The notes: generated by a model from the letters alone, not told the origin. Shown: positions 7,805 to 16,778, numbered from the stretch's first letter. The stretch: 39,029 nucleotides of DNA from an uncultured Ralstonia sp. (GCA_913056305.1 CAJXMR010000025.1:1-39029); one strand, 5' to 3'. Program-made: numbers and translations.

Positions 7805-8407
7805 GGGCGGTTTGGGCGCGGAGGCATCGCAGAACCGCCTTAAGTTAAAAAGAATCGTGCCGTTTTAATGTCATATCTGGTCAATAGACTCCGGCGGTGC
7901 GCAGTCGGCCAGGGGCAACTGCTTTAGCACCGCATGGCGGAGCGTTGTGGCGGCCGCGATCGGTGGTTTTTAACCAACGACCGGTCCGCGGAATGCAACC
8001 GTTTGCCGGGCGCAGTTGACACATTTTGATGAATTCCCCACTATTCTGGGGTTGCACTCTGTGCGCGATTCGTCGCAGCGATGCAAACCGTGCCCCGGGT
8101 GTGGCGCGGGTCCAAGAAATAGAACTCAGCAAAAAACCGGCAGGGCGGACGCAGCCAACTGCGCCGTGACTGCCGAATAAAACCGTCGGGGGTTACATGG
8201 ACAGGGATATTCCGCCTTCAGGGCGGTACGGGCATTTCGTCGGGCGCTTGTCGCACTGACATGGCGGCGCCGGTCCGCACTCACGTTACCGCGCATCAAC
8301 TTCAATCGTCACGCAGCCTCCGGCATCCGCGCCGGGAGGTGGGACGTGGCGATGGCGTCAGCGTTCGTCCTGACGGCGTGTTGCGCGACAGCCAACTAGA
8401 GACAACC
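7805..8407. other. 603-bp divergent intergenic region between the two minor-pilin operons
   Basis: No convincing protein gene is visible. The region must hold the promoters of both operons. It has an AT-rich stretch at 7838-7885, a TTGACA hexamer at 8016-8021, and a small inverted repeat CCCCA-ctattc-TGGGG at 8036-8051. A 20-codon open frame at 8197-8259 begins ATGGACAGGGATATT after a GGGGG run. I see no sigma-54 signature (TGGCAC-N5-TTGC). Confidence 0.6.
8016..8047 (+). promoter_or_regulatory. Candidate promoter for the plus-strand pilin operon
   Basis: A perfect -35 hexamer TTGACA (8016-8021) is followed by AT-rich sequence. The only -10-like options are TATTCT (20-bp spacer) or weaker hexamers at 17-18 bp. 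The small palindrome CCCCA/TGGGG overlaps the -10 region and could be an operator. Low certainty because of the spacing; a transcript from here would have a leader of about 350 nt. Confidence 0.28.
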
Positions 8408-9010
8408 ATGTGGCACCTCAACGGGCGAGGCGGCGTGCGGGGGCGCGCCGCTTGCCTGCATTCGCATCGCATCCACGGCGTCTCGATGGTCGAGCTGCTG
8501 ATCACGCTCGCGATCGTGGCCGTCCTGGCCGTCATCGCCACGCCGTCGTTTGTCGGGATCATCCAGAAGGCCCGGCTGCAGGCGGAGGTGAATTCGCTGG
8601 CCAGCGATCTGCAGTACGCCCGCGCCGAGGCGATCAAGCGTGGCCAGCCGGTCAGCTTGTGCCCGTCGTCCAACGGCACCACGTGCAATACGACCAATCC
8701 CACCTACTGGGAAGCCGGCTGGATCGTCTTCAACGATGTCAACGGCTCGGGCACGACCGATTCCACCAACGATACGCCGCTGCGCGTGCGGGCTCCGCTT
8801 GCGAGTGGAGATACCTTCCGACCCACCCCGTCGGCCCCGGCCTCGGCGGTGACGTATAGCCGCGATGGCTTTGCAACCAACCTGGCCAACGGCACCGTCA
8901 CGATGACGCTGCACAGCTCGCCGCTGAACGACAACGCGACGCGCTGCGTGGCGATCAACCTGGTCGGGCGCCAAGTCGTACAGACAAAGGGGACTGGCTC
9001 ATGCAACTGA
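8408..9010 (+). CDS. fimT: FimT-family minor pilin (plus-strand operon)
   Basis: 200 aa from the ATG at 8408. Prepilin site at G24/V25, then VSMVELLITLAIVAVLAVIA with glutamate at mature position 5, followed by TPSFVGIIQKARLQAEVNSL and LQYARAEAIKRGQPVSLC, the classic GspH/FimT core. The C-terminus has paired cysteines (TRCVAINLVGRQV and the final GSCN). An in-frame start at 8261 would give a 73-residue leader, which is implausible for a prepilin; even 24 residues is long. It is the first gene of the operon and overlaps pilV by 10 bp. Confidence 0.87.
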   Translation: MWHLNGRGGVRGRAACLHSHRIHGVSMVELLITLAIVAVLAVIATPSFVGIIQKARLQAEVNSLASDLQYARAEAIKRGQPVSLCPSSNGTTCNTTNPTYWEAGWIVFNDVNGSGTTDSTNDTPLRVRAPLASGDTFRPTPSAPASAVTYSRDGFATNLANGTVTMTLHSSPLNDNATRCVAINLVGRQVVQTKGTGSCN

Positions 9011-9549
9011 GTATGCAACGGCGCCAGGCTGGCGGGTTCTCGTTGATCGAGGCGCTGATCACCATCGTGGTGGTGGGCGTGGGGCTGATCGGGCTGGCGA
9101 AGATCCAGGCGGCGGCGGTGGGCAATACGCAGATCTCGCGTGTGCGTTCGCTGGTGGCGCTGCAGACGGAGAGCCTGGTGGCCGCCATGCACGGCAATCG
9201 TGCGTTCTGGGCGGTGGCGCTCACGGCCCCAGCAACGTTCAGTGTGAGCGGCACGACGGTCACGGATTCGAACAGCGTGCTCAGCACGACCGTCACGAAA
9301 TGCAAGGGCAGCAAGTGTTCGTCCACCGAGTTGGCCGCCTATGACGTCCAGCAGTGGGCAAAGACGATGAACGCGAACTTTCCGGGCTACACCGCCACCG
9401 GCAACTGCACCACCGTCGTGCCGGTGAACTGCAACATCACCGTGACCTGGATCGAGAAGTACATCGCGGTCAACAGCACGACAGCCTCGGCGGCGGCCGC
9501 GGCCCAGCCGACAACCCAGCAGAGCTACACGGTCTACGTCCTACCATGA
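9001..9549 (+). CDS. pilV: PilV-type minor pilin
   Basis: 182 aa. Prepilin site at G12/F13, then FSLIEALITIVVVGVGLIGL with glutamate at mature position 5, followed by AKIQAAAVGNTQISRVRSLV as in PilV proteins. The head has four cysteines, including a CKGSKC hairpin and the CTTVVPVNC pair. It overlaps fimT by 10 bp and pilW by ATGA. PilV belongs to the priming complex at the pilus tip together with PilW, PilX, FimT/FimU and PilE. This is the normal-length counterpart of the 75-aa gene at 7577-7804. Confidence 0.88.
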   Translation: MQLSMQRRQAGGFSLIEALITIVVVGVGLIGLAKIQAAAVGNTQISRVRSLVALQTESLVAAMHGNRAFWAVALTAPATFSVSGTTVTDSNSVLSTTVTKCKGSKCSSTELAAYDVQQWAKTMNANFPGYTATGNCTTVVPVNCNITVTWIEKYIAVNSTTASAAAAAQPTTQQSYTVYVLP

Positions 9550-10298
9550 GCGGAAAACCGATGACTCCCCGAGTGCAATGGGCGCGCAGGCAGGCCGGCA
9601 CCAGCCTGATCGAGATCCTGATCGCCATGGTGATCGCGCTGTTCATCATGGGCGGCGTGGTGGTGGTGTTCGTGAACATGCAGAAGACGTTCACGAGCCA
9701 GGATCAGCTCTCGCAACTGCAGGACAACGAGCGGCTCGCGCTGACCATCCTGACCAACACGGTGCAGACGGCTGGCTACTTCCCGGATCCGCTGCACTAC
9801 ACGGCGGTGACGGCGCTACCCGCGTCGGGCGTGCTGGCGACGGCCCAGGTGATCTCCGGTACGACCGGTACGGGAACCGGCAGCAACAGCGATACGCTGA
9901 CGGTCCAGTTCGCCACGGCCAGCGGCGACGGCAACATGAACTGCCTGGGCCAGACCAACACCAGTGGCAAGGCGCAGCCGCAGGTGTTCATCAATACGGT
10001 GTCCGTCAGCCCCAACAACGAATTGCAGTGCTCGTTGAATGGACAGGCAGCGGTGCCGCTCGTCAGCGGCGTGTCTGGCTTTCAGGTGCTCTACGGCATC
10101 GATAGTGGTCACAACGGAACGGTCGATTCGTATTGGACCGCTGCGCAGGTCGCGGCGGCGCAAGGGGGGACGGGCGACTGGTCGTCGGTCCACACGGTCC
10201 AGGTCACGCTGACGTTTGCCACGCAGTTCGGCAACCTGGGCGGGTCCACGCAGAACACGCAGTGGACGCAAATGATCAGCCTGAAGAACCAGCCATGA
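9546..10298 (+). CDS. pilW: PilW-type minor pilin
   Basis: 250 aa. The start is set by the ATGA overlap with pilV. Prepilin site at G18/T19, then TSLIEILIAMVIALFIMGGV with glutamate at mature position 5. The segment LQDNERLALTILTNTVQTAG and GYFPDP are typical PilW features. The C-terminal half has VSGVSGFQVLYGID, which also occurs in diverged form in the minus-strand PilW. It overlaps pilX by ATGA. The predicted role is assembly of the tip complex that carries PilY1. Confidence 0.87.
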   Translation: MSGKPMTPRVQWARRQAGTSLIEILIAMVIALFIMGGVVVVFVNMQKTFTSQDQLSQLQDNERLALTILTNTVQTAGYFPDPLHYTAVTALPASGVLATAQVISGTTGTGTGSNSDTLTVQFATASGDGNMNCLGQTNTSGKAQPQVFINTVSVSPNNELQCSLNGQAAVPLVSGVSGFQVLYGIDSGHNGTVDSYWTAAQVAAAQGGTGDWSSVHTVQVTLTFATQFGNLGGSTQNTQWTQMISLKNQP

Positions 10299-10891
10299 GT
10301 GGGACGATGCGTCTTTACAGGATGTCGATCCGCCGAGAGCGTGGGTACACGCTGATTATCGGGCTGCTGCTGCTGCTCGTGCTGACGCTGTTTGCGGTGG
10401 GCATGTTCCGTAGCTCTGGTTTGCAGGAGCGGATTGCCGCTGCCACGCGCGACAAGCAACGCGCGGTCGAGGCGGCACAGAGTGCGCTGCAGTATGGCGA
10501 GTGGTGGCTCCAACTGAACAATGGCGGGGCCGCCGTCAACTGTACGGGCATGGGCGTCAACAGCGCGAACACGCTGGCCAACATGCGGGTGTGCTCGACT
10601 GCGCTGGCCACGCCCACCACGCTGCCCTGGGGCGTGGGATTGGCCTACCAGCCGCCGGCCATGACGGCCAACGGCGGCGGTGGCATGGCCGGGGCGAGTT
10701 CGCCGGCAGGGGACATCAACTACGCGGGCATGCCTGGGCTGTACATCAACTATCTCGGCACGGACCCAACCGGACTGGCGCAGCTTTACCAGGTCACTGC
10801 TTATGGCTATGGCGGTGATGCAACGACAGGGGCAGTGGTGCAGAGCACCTACAAAATTACGCCGGGCACCAAAGATTTGGGGCAACAGTGA
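10295..10891 (+). CDS. pilX: PilX-type minor pilin
   Basis: 198 aa. The leader ends RRERG (G17), followed by YTLIIGLLLLLVLTLFAVGM. Mature position 5 is isoleucine, so the glutamate that pairs with the N-terminus of a neighbouring subunit is missing, as in GspK/PilX tip subunits. SGLQERIAAATRDKQRAVEA is the PilX N-terminal domain signature. The head has two cysteines (NCTGMG and VCSTAL) and glycine-rich loops. It overlaps pilW (ATGA) and pilY1 (4 bp). It is expected at or near the pilus tip next to PilY1. Confidence 0.87.
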   Translation: MSGTMRLYRMSIRRERGYTLIIGLLLLLVLTLFAVGMFRSSGLQERIAAATRDKQRAVEAAQSALQYGEWWLQLNNGGAAVNCTGMGVNSANTLANMRVCSTALATPTTLPWGVGLAYQPPAMTANGGGGMAGASSPAGDINYAGMPGLYINYLGTDPTGLAQLYQVTAYGYGGDATTGAVVQSTYKITPGTKDLGQQ

Positions 10892-13800
10892 TGAAGAAAA
10901 ACCAACGTCTCGTTCTGCTTGCGACTGCCGCGGTGTTGCCGGGTGTCTCGCACGCGCAGCTCGTCATCAGCGATACCCTGACGGGAGCCTCGTCTTCCTA
11001 CAACTGGCAGGCGCTCAATGGTGCCTGCCTGACGGCGGGTGACGGCTCTGGCACGATTCCGGCCTGCGTGGGGCTGAAGTACTACAGCGGCAAGACGCTG
11101 GTGGGCGGCACCGGCGGCCGGTTGCCGGATACCGCGGGTTCGGGGGCGCTACGCCTGACCAACGGGGACACCACGACCGGCACCAACGGCAACAACCAGA
11201 CCGGCGCCGTTGTTTCCAACTTCACCTTTCCGACCAACCAGGGTTTGCAGGTCACGTTCACCACGGTGACGTATGGCGGCAATGCCTATAAGAACTCTTC
11301 CGGCACGCAATCGGGCGCCGACGGCATCAGCTTCTTCCTGGCGGATGGCTCACAACCGGCAACGGTCGGCGCGCTCGGCGGCAGCCTGGGCTACAGCTGC
11401 TCCAACGGCAACTCTACCTACGACGGCGTCGTCGGCGGCTACATTGGTTTGGGCATCGACGAGTACGGCAACTTTTCCAACTCTGGCGACAACACCAATA
11501 CCGGCCCCGGTGCCACCCCCGGCCGTATCAGCCTGCGTGGTGCGGGCAACACCAACTGGGCCAACCTGTCGACCAACTACTCGCAGTACTACCCGACTTC
11601 GGGTATGAGCACGTCGCAGTCCAATGCCGTGCAGAGGACCTGCCGGGCGGGCTACCTGTACAACTACAGCGGCTCCGGGACGTACGACGCGACCGGGAGG
11701 TGGATCAACGACGGCGGCAGGACGTACGAGAAGATCCCTTACAACTACAACTACATTACGGGCGACACGCTCAGCGGCGTGACGCTTTACAGCCAAGAAG
11801 CCACCAACAACCCCGTGCGCGGATCGGCAACGCCCATCACCTACGGGCTCACCATCACGCAGGACGGCTTGTTGAGCCTGTCATACAGCGTGAACGGCGG
11901 GACGGCGCAGCCCGTCATCACGAACCGAAGCATCACCGCGTCGAACGGGCCGCTGCCCTCGTCGTTCCGCTTCGGCTTCTCGGCCGGTACGGGTGGCGGC
12001 AGCAACGTGCATGAAATTACGTGCTTCAAGGCTGCGCCGGTCGGGCAGTCCAGCAGCTCCGCCGGTACCAACGTACAGCAGACCGCGCGTATTGAAGCGG
12101 GTACCCAGCTCTATCTTGCCTACTATCACGCGAACAACTGGTGGGGCGAGCTGACCGCGCAAACCATGGGGGTGGATGCGAAGACGGGTAAGTTCACCAT
12201 CAATACCGCGGCAAACTGGGACGCAAGCTGTACGTTGACGGGGGGGGCTTGCCCGGCGATGAGCTCGACCGCTACCGTTACCGCGCAAACACCCACGGCG
12301 CGCCAGATCCTGACCTGGAGTGGCGCCAGCGGGGTTCCCTTCCAATGGGCGAGCCTGACCTCGGCCCAGCAAACCGCGTTGACCGCCGGCGACGCCAGCG
12401 CCACTGACGCGCGTCTGCAGTATCTGCGCGGCGACCGCACTTACGAAGTCAACAACGGCGGGTCGTTCCGCACCCGCACCGGCGTGTTGGGAGACATCAT
12501 CAACTCCAGCCCCACCTGGGTGGGCGGGCCGTCGGCGCCCTACACCGGCACGTGGAAGGATTCGCTGTATCCCAAAGCCGGGGCGGCCGAGAGTAGCTAC
12601 GCGAGTTTCAAGACCACCAATGGGCAGCGGCTGAATGTGGTGTACCTCGGCTCGAACGACGGCATGCTGCACGGCTTCCGCAGCGGCAGCTACGACGCCA
12701 GCGGCAACTTCGTCGCCAACGCGACCACGCCCAACGACGGGCAGGAAGTACTGGCGTACATGCCAGCCGCGATTCTGAACACCATCCATAGCGGTACGAG
12801 CACCAAGCTGGATTTCAGCTCGCCCTCGTATGCGCACAGCCTGTATGTGGATGCCACGCCCGGCACCGGCGACCTCTACTACAACGGGGCCTGGCATACG
12901 TGGCTCGTAGGCGGCTTGGGCGGTGGCGCGAATGCAGCCGGCCCGATCGGTGACAGCACCAGCACGGGCGCGGGCGCGATCTACGCCCTCGACGTGACCG
13001 ACCCGACCACCTTCAATGAGACCAACGCCAGCAAGTTGGTGATTGGCGAGTGGACGCCTTCGACGATCTCCTGCGCCAACTACACCACCACCAGCTGCGG
13101 CGGCTACCTCGGCAACACCTATGGCACACCGGTCATCCGCCGCCTTCACAATGGTAGCTGGGCGGTGCTGTTCGGCAACGGTCTGAACAGCCAGAACGGA
13201 ACGGCCGGGATGTACATCATGCTGGTCGACTCGACCAGTGGGAACGTCACGTTCCGCTACCTGGATACGGGCTATGGTCCGAGCCAGGACCCCACCGGCA
13301 ACAGCAACAAGAACGGCATCGCGTATGTGACCCCCGCCGACTTGGACGGCGACCACATTACCGACTACGTCTACGCGGGCGACGCCTTTGGGAACATCTG
13401 GCGTTTTGATCTGACCTCGCAGGACCCCGCGTTGTGGAGCGTGTCGTCGGGGCCCCTGTTCTCGACATCGGCGGGTCAACCCATCACCAGCAAGGTCGTC
13501 GTGGCGTCGATTCCCGGTGTCGGTTCGGTTTCCGCCTACCCGCGTGTGCTGGTCAGCTTCGGCACCGGCCAGGCCTTCCCGGCGACCCTCACCAGCCCGG
13601 CCACCTATGCGAGCACAGGCCAGGCCCTCTATGGTGTCTGGGACTGGGACATGCAGGCCTGGAACGCGATGGCTCCCGCGGGCGCGCGATACACATCGCT
13701 CGCTGGGCCGCAAAACGTAATCACCGCGTCTTCGCTGTTACAACAAAGCATCACGGCCGACGTAGCGGCCACGGCAACGACGGTGGCGCAGCGGGTTGTG

Positions 13801-14265
13801 AGTAGCTACCCGGTGTGCTGGCAAGGGTCCACGGCGTGCAAGGGGGTGAACAATCAGTGGGGTTGGACATTGCCGTTGCCCACCGGGAAAAACGAGCAGG
13901 TGGTCTACAACCCGGTCCTGCAGTTCGGCGTGTTTAACGTCAATACGATCATCCCCGCCGTTCAGCAGATACTGTCCTGCAGCGCAACGCCGGCCTCCGG
14001 TTACTCAATGGGCGTCTCCGTTGCGAACGGCGGTGCGACAACCAACCCGTATTTCCTTGACGCCAACGGCAAATACCTTACCGTGAACGGTACTGGGGTC
14101 AGCGGCGTCGGTTTCAGCGGGACGGGTACGTCGTCGTTTGTGTCTATCGGTAATGGCCAGTATCAGATGGTGACGCAGAGTGCGGATAACACGCCGAAAA
14201 ACATTGGAGTCAACCCGAACGCCGCCGGTGTGGGCTCGCGCCTGAACTGGGTCAAGCTGCGCTAA
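10888..14265 (+). CDS. pilY1: PilY1-type pilus-tip adhesin with N-terminal L-type lectin domain
   Basis: 1125 aa. The signal peptide ends GVSHA-Q (about residues 1-23). Residues about 25-390 look like an L-type (legume-lectin-like) domain: GADGISFFLADG (143-154), GGSLGYSC, GVVGGYIGLGIDEYGN (180-195, with the D/N spacing used for metal binding in such lectins) and a last strand FRFGFSAGTGGGSNVHEITC. Residues about 395-1060 are the PilY1 C-terminal region: LQYLRGDRTYE, RTRTGVLGDIINSSPTWVG, VYLGSNDGMLHGF, and the beta-propeller with a calcium loop D818-x-D820-x-D822-x3-D826 just before YAGDAFGNIWRFDL. No von Willebrand A metal site (DxSxS) is seen in the N-terminal part. It should sit at the pilus tip and bind glycans; that binding is an inference from the fold signature. 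Confidence 0.92.
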   Translation: MMKKNQRLVLLATAAVLPGVSHAQLVISDTLTGASSSYNWQALNGACLTAGDGSGTIPACVGLKYYSGKTLVGGTGGRLPDTAGSGALRLTNGDTTTGTNGNNQTGAVVSNFTFPTNQGLQVTFTTVTYGGNAYKNSSGTQSGADGISFFLADGSQPATVGALGGSLGYSCSNGNSTYDGVVGGYIGLGIDEYGNFSNSGDNTNTGPGATPGRISLRGAGNTNWANLSTNYSQYYPTSGMSTSQSNAVQRTCRAGYLYNYSGSGTYDATGRWINDGGRTYEKIPYNYNYITGDTLSGVTLYSQEATNNPVRGSATPITYGLTITQDGLLSLSYSVNGGTAQPVITNRSITASNGPLPSSFRFGFSAGTGGGSNVHEITCFKAAPVGQSSSSAGTNVQQTARIEAGTQLYLAYYHANNWWGELTAQTMGVDAKTGKFTINTAANWDASCTLTGGACPAMSSTATVTAQTPTARQILTWSGASGVPFQWASLTSAQQTALTAGDASATDARLQYLRGDRTYEVNNGGSFRTRTGVLGDIINSSPTWVGGPSAPYTGTWKDSLYPKAGAAESSYASFKTTNGQRLNVVYLGSNDGMLHGFRSGSYDASGNFVANATTPNDGQEVLAYMPAAILNTIHSGTSTKLDFSSPSYAHSLYVDATPGTGDLYYNGAWHTWLVGGLGGGANAAGPIGDSTSTGAGAIYALDVTDPTTFNETNASKLVIGEWTPSTISCANYTTTSCGGYLGNTYGTPVIRRLHNGSWAVLFGNGLNSQNGTAGMYIMLVDSTSGNVTFRYLDTGYGPSQDPTGNSNKNGIAYVTPADLDGDHITDYVYAGDAFGNIWRFDLTSQDPALWSVSSGPLFSTSAGQPITSKVVVASIPGVGSVSAYPRVLVSFGTGQAFPATLTSPATYASTGQALYGVWDWDMQAWNAMAPAGARYTSLAGPQNVITASSLLQQSITADVAATATTVAQRVVSSYPVCWQGSTACKGVNNQWGWTLPLPTGKNEQVVYNPVLQFGVFNVNTIIPAVQQILSCSATPASGYSMGVSVANGGATTNPYFLDANGKYLTVNGTGVSGVGFSGTGTSSFVSIGNGQYQMVTQSADNTPKNIGVNPNAAGVGSRLNWVKLR

Positions 14266-14267
14266 TC

Positions 14268-14747
14268 ATGAAACGACATTCGACGTCCGTGCTCTCGAAG
14301 CGCACCACCGGCTTCACGCTGATCGAGCTGATGATCACGGTGGCGATCATCGCCATCCTGGCCCGCATCGCCTATCCGTCGTACCAGCAATACATCCTCA
14401 AATCACACCGCGCGGATGCGAAGACGGCGCTGCTGGATCTGGCGACGCGGCAAGAGCGGCTGTTCACGCTGCAGAATACCTACACCACCGTGCCGGCTTC
14501 GCTGGGCTATGCCGCCGCCAGCTTCCCGTTTGCCATCCAGTCGGGCACGCAGTCGTACTACCAGCTGTATGTCACGCTGACAGGCACGCCGGGCGGGACA
14601 GGCGCTTCAGCGCCTGGCTATTCCGCCTCGGCTGTTAACGTCGGCCCGCAGACGGCAGACGGATGCGGGGCGTACACCATCAACCAGCTCGGCGTGCAAG
14701 GCAATACCGGCATGGCCACCGGCACCACCACTGCGCAGTGCTGGTAA
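14268..14747 (+). CDS. pilE: PilE-type minor pilin
   Basis: 159 aa. Prepilin site at G15/F16, then FTLIELMITVAIIAILARIA and AYPSYQQYILKSHRADAKTA, the standard PilE/ComP N-terminus with glutamate at mature position 5 and the conserved proline kink. A C-terminal disulfide is likely between DGCGAYTI and the final QCW. It starts 2 bp after pilY1 and closes the plus-strand operon before a strong terminator. By position it is the PilE-like minor pilin that links the tip complex to the major pilin, not the major pilin itself. Confidence 0.87.
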   Translation: MKRHSTSVLSKRTTGFTLIELMITVAIIAILARIAYPSYQQYILKSHRADAKTALLDLATRQERLFTLQNTYTTVPASLGYAAASFPFAIQSGTQSYYQLYVTLTGTPGGTGASAPGYSASAVNVGPQTADGCGAYTINQLGVQGNTGMATGTTTAQCW

Positions 14748-14749
14748 AA

Positions 14750-14774
14750 AAAAGGGCCCCGAGCGGGCCCTTTT
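14750..14774. terminator. Bidirectional intrinsic terminator between pilE and nrdR
   Basis: A perfect 10-bp stem AAAAGGGCCC / GGGCCCTTTT with a 5-nt loop, flanked by A and T runs on both sides. It should stop transcription from the plus-strand pilin operon and from nrdR on the minus strand. Confidence 0.9.
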
Positions 14775-14791
14775 CTTTTGCTGCAGTGGCT

Positions 14792-15256
14792 TCATTTACG
14801 CGCCGGCGTGGCCGCAACCTCATCCAGCACGTCGCGAAACTCCGCCAGATCCTCAAAGCTTCGGTACACCGACGCAAAGCGGATGTAGCCGATCTTGTCC
14901 AGCCGTTTGAGCTCACGCATCACCAGTTCGCCCACGCGGTCGCTGCCGATTTCCTTTTCGCCGTGGGCAAGCAGTTTTTCTTCGATGCGTGCGATGGCCT
15001 CATCAATGGCCTCGGCGGACACGGGCCGCTTGCGCAGCGCCAGGCGCATGGAATCCTTGACCTTGTTGCGGTCGTAATCGACGCGGCTGCCGTTCTTTTT
15101 GACGACGGCGGGGAAGAACAGCTCGATGCGTTCGTAGGTCGTGAAGCGGCGGTCGCAGGACTCGCAGCGGCGGCGCCGGCGCACGGTGTCGCCTTCCTCC
15201 GACATGCGGGTATCAATCACCTGGGTGGCCGCGTGGCCGCAAAACGGGCATTTCAT
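14792..15256 (-). CDS. nrdR: Transcriptional repressor NrdR of ribonucleotide reductase genes
   Basis: 154 aa. The N-terminal zinc ribbon has C3-P-F-C6 and C31-E-S-C34, followed by [10 protein letters not shown]. The ATP-cone domain spans about residues 49-139 ([20 protein letters not shown]). NrdR senses ATP/dATP and represses nrd operons through NrdR boxes. It lies downstream of glyA, 124 bp away, probably in the same transcription unit. Length and motifs are canonical. Confidence 0.97.
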   Translation of the reverse strand: MKCPFCGHAATQVIDTRMSEEGDTVRRRRRCESCDRRFTTYERIELFFPAVVKKNGSRVDYDRNKVKDSMRLALRKRPVSAEAIDEAIARIEEKLLAHGEKEIGSDRVGELVMRELKRLDKIGYIRFASVYRSFEDLAEFRDVLDEVAATPARK

Positions 15257-15304
15257 GCCGGTCTCCTGGGAAACCCCAAAGAACGCACTTCACAAAAGAA
15301 CAAC

Positions 15305-15336
15305 GCCGCGACGGCCCAAGGCGGGCGCATCGCGGC
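15305..15336 (-). terminator. Hairpin with T-rich tail between glyA and nrdR
   Basis: On the minus strand GCCGCGA pairs with TCGCGGC around an inner GCCC/GGGC stem, followed by GTTGTTCTTTTG. A second hairpin (GGCCGG-GCAA-CCGGCC on the minus strand, 15353-15368) lies closer to the glyA stop. Together they fill most of the 124-bp gap and may act as a partial terminator between glyA and nrdR. Confidence 0.5.
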
Positions 15337-15380
15337 AGGGGTAGCACTACGGGGCCGGTTGCCCGGCCACGGCTGATGAA

Positions 15381-16628
15381 TCAGCGATAGACCGGGAAGT
15401 CGCGGGTCAGCTCGGCCACCTTGGCGCGCACGGCGGCAATGTTCGCTTCGTCATGCGGATTATCCAGCACATCGGCGATCAGGTGGGCGACCTTCACGGC
15501 CTCGGCTTCCTTGAAGCCGCGCGTGGTCATCGCCGGCGAGCCCAGGCGCACGCCCGAGGTCACGAACGGCTTTTCCGGATCGTTCGGGATGGCGTTCTTG
15601 TTGACGGTGATGTGCGCGTCGCCCAGCACCTTCTCGGCTTCCTTGCCGGTGATCTGCTTGGCGCGCAGGTCGACCAGCATCACGTGGCTTTCGGTACGGC
15701 CCGAGACGATGCGCAGGCCGCGCGCGATCAGCGTTTCGGCCATGACGCGGGCGTTCTTGACCACTTGTTCCTGGTACGCCTTGAACTCCGGCGTCAGCGC
15801 TTCCTTGAACGCCACCGCCTTGCCGGCGATCACGTGCATCAGCGGGCCGCCCTGGATGCCCGGGAAGATCGCCGAGTTGATGGCCTTCTCGTGCTCAGCC
15901 TTCATCAGGATCACGCCGCCGCGCGGGCCGCGCAGGCTCTTGTGGGTCGTCGTCGTCACGAAGTCAGCGTGCGGCACCGGGTTCGGGTACACGCCTGCGG
16001 CGATCAGGCCGGCGTAGTGAGCCATGTCGACCATGAAGTACGCGCCGATCGACTTGGCCACCTTGGCGATACGCTCGAAATCGATGCGCAGGGCGAAGGC
16101 CGATGCGCCAGCGATGATCAGCTTGGGCTTCTTCTCTTGCGCCAGGGCTTCGAGCGCGTCGTAGTCGATATCTTCCTGGGCGTTCAGGCCGTAGCTGACC
16201 ACGTTGAACCACTTGCCACTCATGTTCAGCGCCATGCCGTGGGTCAGGTGGCCGCCTTCAGCCAGGCTCATGCCCATGATGGTGTCGCCCGGCTTGAGCA
16301 TGGCAAAGAACACGCCCTGGTTGGCCTGCGAGCCTGAGTTCGGCTGCACGTTGGCGGCTTCGGCGCCGAACAGCTGCTTGACGCGGTCGATGGCGAGCTG
16401 CTCAACCACATCGACGTATTCGCAACCGCCGTAGTAGCGCTTGCCCGGGTAGCCCTCGGCGTACTTGTTGGTCAGCTGCGAGCCCTGCGCGGCCATCACG
16501 GCCGGGGAGGTGTAGTTTTCGGAGGCGATCAGCTCGATGTGGTCTTCCTGGCGCTGATTCTCCTTCTGGATGGCGGCGAAGACTTCGGGGTCGATCTGGT
16601 CGATCGTATAGCGGCTGCGTTCGAACAT
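15381..16628 (-). CDS. glyA: Serine hydroxymethyltransferase
   Basis: 415 aa, the usual length, starting [20 protein letters not shown]. It interconverts serine and glycine with tetrahydrofolate and 5,10-methylene-tetrahydrofolate using PLP. Visible motifs: [20 protein letters not shown] (31-50), [15 protein letters not shown] (54-68), NSGSQAN (97-103), and the PLP lysine K230 in [15 protein letters not shown] longer in-frame start at 16811 exists but would translate through the ZTP riboswitch and is rejected. Its leader carries that riboswitch, which fits glyA's place in one-carbon metabolism. Confidence 0.97.
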   Translation of the reverse strand: MFERSRYTIDQIDPEVFAAIQKENQRQEDHIELIASENYTSPAVMAAQGSQLTNKYAEGYPGKRYYGGCEYVDVVEQLAIDRVKQLFGAEAANVQPNSGSQANQGVFFAMLKPGDTIMGMSLAEGGHLTHGMALNMSGKWFNVVSYGLNAQEDIDYDALEALAQEKKPKLIIAGASAFALRIDFERIAKVAKSIGAYFMVDMAHYAGLIAAGVYPNPVPHADFVTTTTHKSLRGPRGGVILMKAEHEKAINSAIFPGIQGGPLMHVIAGKAVAFKEALTPEFKAYQEQVVKNARVMAETLIARGLRIVSGRTESHVMLVDLRAKQITGKEAEKVLGDAHITVNKNAIPNDPEKPFVTSGVRLGSPAMTTRGFKEAEAVKVAHLIADVLDNPHDEANIAAVRAKVAELTRDFPVYR

Positions 16629-16778
16629 GGCGAGTGTCTGGTCTGAAACGAAACGGAAATGGCGGAGATCGGGCGAGGCGGGCGGGCTTCGGGAAACGCG
16701 CGCGGCTTGGGGCGCTGCTCCCGCCCTGACGTTCAGGCCGGTGGCAGCGGGTGTCCAAGTCACCCTGCTTCCCATTCG

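Noticed and set aside
7840-7890. Promoter for the minus-strand pilin operon (TTGACC on the minus strand at 7884-7879)
   Set aside because: No -10 hexamer lies at an acceptable distance; AT-rich sequence alone was not enough to call it.
11881-13713. A 610-codon minus-strand open frame inside pilY1
   Set aside because: Low-complexity translation opposite a convincing PilY1; no signal peptide, ribosome-binding site or domain.
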